Source of the DNA: Agrypnia vestita
Lineage: Eukaryota > Arthropoda > Insecta > Trichoptera > Phryganeidae
Assembly: GCA_016648135.1 (NCBI GenBank)
Contig: JADDOH010014958.1
Span: 1-64,000, forward strand
Reading direction: 5' to 3'
DNA length: 64,000 bases
Shown here one piece after another: positions 63,991-64,000 of this stretch. Within the stretch, counting starts at the first letter, position 1; every line of letters begins with the position of its first letter. The notes beneath the pieces are model-generated. The model was not told the origin of the DNA. It saw only the letters and a program-made list of their open reading frames with translations, and ran no database searches. Made by a program: the position numbers and the translations under genes.

Positions 63991-64000
63991 CATAAAATAA

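Noticed and set aside
1..64000. CRISPR array, bacterial operon, rRNA or phage features
   Set aside because: No regularly spaced repeats with unique spacers, no ribosome-binding-site-led gene runs; introns and insect transposons indicate nuclear DNA.

Overview
This window looks like a piece of an insect nuclear genome. It is AT-rich, has no operons or dense coding, and carries three spliced exons of one receptor gene scattered through transposon debris. The exons (1559-1740, 3616-3853, 56026-56200, all + strand) have matching splice sites and phases and together encode about 196 residues of the extracellular amino-terminal domain of an NMDA-type ionotropic glutamate receptor, closest in my judgement to insect GluN2/Nmdar2. 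The gene starts upstream of the window and continues downstream of it. The species cannot be fixed from sequence alone; the content suits an insect with a large, repeat-rich genome.

Nearly everything else is noncoding. The second intron is about 52.2 kb (3854-56025) and is packed with transposable-element remains. These are: 3' fragments of several LINE families (one with tetranucleotide GTTA-type tails), a longer jockey-like LINE with a YADD reverse-transcriptase motif, a tRNA-headed SINE in three copies, solo or partial LTRs, a broken piggyBac element with intact ends and TTAA duplications, a 690-bp hAT-type MITE with an 8-bp duplication, a MITE family with 7-bp duplications (three copies, one of them outside the intron), and Penelope-like retroelement pieces with GIY-YIG nuclease remnants. 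One RING-finger ORF (40367-40822) is the only other convincing coding sequence in the intron.

The most interesting signal is a set of about a dozen short elements that fold as type I hammerhead ribozymes. Each has CUGANGA, helix II, GAA, a short palindromic helix III (ACGT, ACCGGT, ACTAGT or ACATGT depending on the family) and a closing helix I. Helices I, II and III change sequence between families while keeping their pairing. One family lies directly downstream of a Penelope-type GIY-YIG coding remnant, so these are probably Penelope-like pseudo-LTR ribozymes. They recur as head-to-head inverted pairs (20.7-21.2, 28.4-28.7, 45.8-46.0 and 52.1-52.3 kb) and once as a direct tandem with a 223-nt period (37.2-37.5 kb). 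Several lie in sense orientation inside the receptor intron and so would be transcribed in its pre-mRNA.

Layout: 0-4 kb, exons 1 and 2; 4-20 kb, LINE/SINE/Penelope fragments; 20-29 kb, inverted ribozyme pairs and LINE tails; 30-38 kb, MITE, LINEs, an LTR, tandem ribozymes and hAT; 39-46 kb, LINEs, the RING ORF, an LTR and an inverted pair; 47-52 kb, MITE and jockey-like LINE; 52-56 kb, piggyBac, an LTR and exon 3; 56-64 kb, more LTR, MITE and Penelope pieces. All family names come from reading the sequence; no database search was possible.
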